A stretch of 64,000 nt of DNA from the NCBI GenBank assembly GCA_036971615.1, contig JAYKKR010000021.1, forward strand, positions 1 through 64,000. Direction: 5' to 3'. Positions 60,693 through 64,000 of this stretch are shown piece by piece. A program made the position numbers and the translations under genes. Origin of the DNA: Amyloporia xantha. Lineage: Eukaryota > Basidiomycota > Agaricomycetes > Polyporales > Adustoporiaceae. The notes beneath the pieces are model-generated. The model did not search any database, was not told where the DNA came from, and worked only from the letters and a program-made list of their open reading frames with translations. Position 1 is the first letter of the stretch; each line of letters opens with the position of its first letter.

Positions 60693-63600
60693 ATGTCTCT
60701 GGCGGCCTCCGGACAATTCTTGTCAGAATCTGACGTGGCCACCCTGGTTCACTTCGCCTGGGCACAGCCTCGACACTCACTACCATCCTCAGTCCTTGCT
60801 GTGCTCAACAAGCTCGACTCTTTCAGCTCGGGCTTGCCATCTACAGTCACATTCCCTGCTAACACTGCTCATCTTCAATCTGGGTTGGAAATCTCTCTTG
60901 TCTATCTGACTCCATCATCTTCCCCTGGTCCTAGCCTTGCCACCATTCCTGAGGCTCCGAATCTGAGTGAGCCCACATGTGCCCCTGAGATGCGTGTAAG
61001 CAAACATTTTGAATTCATCTGTGCTCCTGACTACAATTTGTAACTCTTGTTAGACTGCTCCTGCTGCTTCATCTGATCCTGGAGACATTGCTGAGGACCA
61101 AGATGGCAGCATCTTGGACGTCGTGCAAGGAGTCCAAGTGCTCCTCCTGACGGTGGTGTGGCCGATGATGGTGGGTCAACTGTCAAACCGCAGGAGCCAT
61201 CTCGCAGCAGCAGGAAGAAGAGGAAGAAGAAGGGGAGGGTTTGCGACACCAGTCGGGGTGGCAAAAAGTTGGTGACTAGTCGTTTGGCCAGAATCAATCA
61301 GACAGTAGCTTCAGACAATGAACGGGAAGCTCCCCCTTTTCAAGTTAGCTCAGAGCCAGTCGTACTGGAAGGTGAAGCTGGTGACTGTGCCACTGAACTA
61401 ATTTCTCACCTATTGCAGGGGTCCAAGAGCAATCTTGAGAGCGAAGAATGTCAGCAGTGGATCACCCACATGAAGACCATGGTAGAGGGTTTGGTGGAGC
61501 GTGGTGCAGAGGTCGCATACACCACCAATGACTTGTTGTCTCTAGTCACCAGAGTCCACTGAGTGGAATGCGGCACTCTCTTTTATATCCAGCGTGACCA
61601 AAATAGAACTTGCTGCCAAAATCCATAAATATGTATCGCAGTTCAATAACCCAGATTGTAACTGATTGTTGTTGCTCCAGCATTAAGGCTCACAATCCTG
61701 GGGTCAGGTCAAATGATCTGTAAAGATCACGAATAGAGGGTAATCCAGGTGCACCCTCTTTCGGCACATTTATTGTGTGGATCGCACAAGGCTACAAGTT
61801 TGCTGCATTGGCAGGGGCAGGTCAGGCTGCCCTCATTTTCTGAATATTCACCAGTCTGATGTCGTCCTTAGGGTCCATTTATCTTCTCATGATTGTTGCT
61901 GCCAGGGAGCAACACCGAGAAGTGGCACACCTCAATAATGGTGTTATTAAAGCTGCATGCAATGCAATTCGCTGTCCCCCAGGTGGTAAGTCAATCATTC
62001 GTTGAATGATGATTCTTGCTCAACTATCATCCAGACCAAGACTCTGGGCAGGATGTCATCACAAGAATTATTCCTTTGATGGAGCATCTTTGATCGAGGA
62101 TTCCTGTTCGCATTTCATCCATTTTCTCCCGAGCAATCCTTCATGAGTGTGGTTTGCCCACTGAGATAGACTGTCGCGATCTTGAACAGTCAGATGCTTT
62201 CTTTGATCATATCCGACAAAAGTGAGTTTCTGTTTAATTGTCCAAGTAGGTTGTGTCTAATATCTTGTAGCTGTTTCGCATCCCTTGAGCGCAACCCCTC
62301 TGCTTGGGTGTCTTGTCTTAAACCGATGGACAATGGGTACTGGTTTCTCTCATGCTGCTTCTCATGCCCCCAGCCCTCTCAGTGATTCTGATGATGAGCA
62401 TATGGTGTTCGACAACAACAAGTGTAAAGTCACCAATGATGACTTTTTTGCTGTCACTCCTGTCAATCAGTTTTATAATCCCCATGCCGATTCACCTGAT
62501 TACTTTGTTCTTCATACTGCCTTTGATCTCAACGCATCTGGCAATTGTTGTGTTTCTTATCTTACCAGAGACACTGAGGCCCGAGTTCAATGGACTGTGG
62601 ATGAGCGAATTAATGCTAGCACTGCGTATATTGGACAGTCTTTAGAAGATATTGCTGAGGAGGTAAGTTTCTATTCATTGTCTTTGATGTATTGGCTGAG
62701 CTGACTTCACTTCTAGATTGATACATTATATGACTCAGATGGTGTCAAGATATTTCCCGGTACATATGTGAAGTTAGATCATGAGGTGCTAGATGGGTGA
62801 GCATTTGGTTAGCACTCTATTCTCTGTGGCTAACAATCTATACAGAAAGGAAATTGACATCAGAGACGCAAACCAAGAACTTGTAGCTTTCATTGCATGC
62901 GACATGCCTGAGAGCATGAAAGAAAGCTTGGCTCACAACATTCGCACAGCACTAGTCGTGAGCGGCAAGGAGGGCTACACTTTGCAGGAAATGGACAGCT
63001 CTCAGGCTGCTGGTTTGCATCAATTTCCCTGTCTGCATTTTTCATGGTATGCATGCAACGTGACAAGAGTGAGTTTTCTGTTCTCTTGGCTTAGTATTCC
63101 TTGTCTAAGCCTCAATTTTCAGGGAGAGGAAGCGCCACAAGATGTTCATCCTTTACGTCTGCAGCATACCAATGCCAGACACACCAATCATGAACAGTTT
63201 GGTGTGTATGTGTCTAAGGAGCTCCTGGAGCATCAAGCCAAGTACGACAACTTGTGCAATTCATTTCAAGAGTTCTTTCAATGGATCCGTGCCAAGGTGT
63301 GTCCTTCTTGGCTTAATAAGATGCATAACTGACATACACTTCTTAGCTGGAGAGTCGACTGCCAGAGATATGCGAGTGTTTGGAAGTCTTTGTTGAAGTG
63401 CTGCCTGGTGGAGAAGTATCTCCTTGTCATCCATTCAGTTGGTTTGTCCTCAACATCAATGTGGCCACGTCTGGTCACAGAGATGTGAAAGACCTCAAGG
63501 CTTGTCTCGTGCTGGCTACTGGAGATTTTACAGGAGGCGAGATATGTCTGGTGGAGCCTGGCCTTGTGTTGCCCTTGGGAAATGGCGATTTGACTGTTGT

Positions 63601-63723
63601 GCATCTCTTGTGCTTCATTCTGATGGTGCAGGGGAGAAGTACAGTAACAATCTAGGTGGATGGAAGGAACATAATTACATGAGTTCGTCTTTACATCTTT
63701 CTTGGCACCTATCCACTTTGTAG
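60693..63723 (+). pseudogene. TET/JBP-type 2-oxoglutarate dioxygenase relic
   Basis: Discontinuous exons from the ATG at 60693 (MSLAASGQFLSESDVATL) include a basic segment SSRKKRKKKGRVC, a helix LGSIYLLMIVAAREQHREV (about 61870), VFDNNKCKVTNDDFFAV and QFGVYVSKELLEHQAKYDNL. The dioxygenase domain reads FVLNINVATSGHRDVKDLK, then CLVLATGDFTGGEICLVEPG and LVLPLGNGDLTVV. HRD supplies the proximal His and Asp iron ligands. Directly after GDLTVV the sequence jumps to CASLVLHSDGAGEKY and GGWKEHNYM. The TET/JBP segment expected between them, with the distal histidine (THFN-like), is absent. An in-frame TGA lies at 62091-62093. Mushrooms carry many such TET/JBP genes beside mobile elements. This copy is very probably inactive. 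Confidence 0.72.
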
Positions 63724-64000
63724 CTGTTTGTGTTTGTATTTCCCAGCAATACATTTGACGTGAGATTCACTGTCACTTGGATCTTCTCTCCTTATCCCAA
63801 TGGCTGGTGCTACTCAGTGCTCTACACATCAAGGACAACCTAGCGCCAAAGCTATTTGAATACATTGCATGCATAATAATTGCTATGTGTGACGCTTTAA
63901 GCAGCTTTCTGATTGCTAAATTAAAGACTGGAGGTAACTGGGGATGTCATGAGAGGCATTGAGAGTCAACTAAGATAACTCTCAGAATACTATCCAAGGG
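63724..64000. other. Window end, no gene recognised
   Basis: The last 277 bases contain a short open frame (63777-63962 +) without motifs. A further exon of the dioxygenase relic could lie here, but I cannot support one. Confidence 0.4.

Overview
The window is nuclear DNA of a filamentous basidiomycete, most likely an Agaricomycete mushroom. The evidence is many short introns (about 44-65 nt), compact eukaryotic housekeeping genes on both strands, and a repeat block holding Ty1/copia elements, a Plavaka-like transposase fragment and a TET/JBP-type dioxygenase relic, a combination typical of Agaricomycetes. No rRNA, tRNA or CRISPR array was seen.

Positions 1-43,770 are gene-dense. In order: an unrecognised partial gene (-); the Dbf4 regulatory subunit of Cdc7 kinase (+); a secreted protein (-); a regulator with two tandem Zn2Cys6 clusters (+); S-adenosylmethionine decarboxylase (-); a FAM210/DUF1279 mitochondrial protein (+); a 97-residue RPEL-repeat protein in five small exons (-); a coiled-coil protein (-); a mitochondrial inner-membrane protein (+); an intradiol ring-cleavage dioxygenase (-); Rax2 with a C-terminal SH3 domain (+); Rei1 (-); a CLASP TOG protein (+); mitochondrial bL34 (-); a CLIP-170 orthologue (+); trans-3-hydroxy-L-proline dehydratase (+); an OM14-like protein with an internal duplication (+); alanyl-tRNA synthetase (+); ribosomal protein S18 (+); a nuclear hypothetical protein (+); the CCAAT-binding factor Hap2/NF-YA (-); and a Tho1/SARNP SAP-domain protein (+). 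There are no operons. Divergent pairs share short promoters (bL34m/CLIP-170, Hap2/Tho1, Rei1/CLASP). Two microtubule plus-end proteins (CLASP and CLIP-170) and the polarity marker Rax2 lie within about 15 kb.

Positions 43,770-64,000 are repeat-rich. A young Ty1/copia element (45,285-51,060) has LTRs identical by eye, a 5-bp target duplication and a primer site complementary to the initiator-tRNA anticodon arm, and is damaged by one frameshift. A second, decayed copia element (53,308-56,184) carries a nested insertion of about 1.1 kb. It ends at a 772-bp foldback structure with 235-bp arms identical by eye and a core of tandem repeats of about 65 bp; the right arm supplies the last codons of a Plavaka-like transposase ORF. 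Beyond that lie another element-associated gene fragment and a TET/JBP-like gene that has an in-frame stop and has lost the segment carrying the distal iron-binding histidine.

Exon limits were worked out by hand from GT-AG sites, reading frame and family motifs. Junctions not described are approximate.
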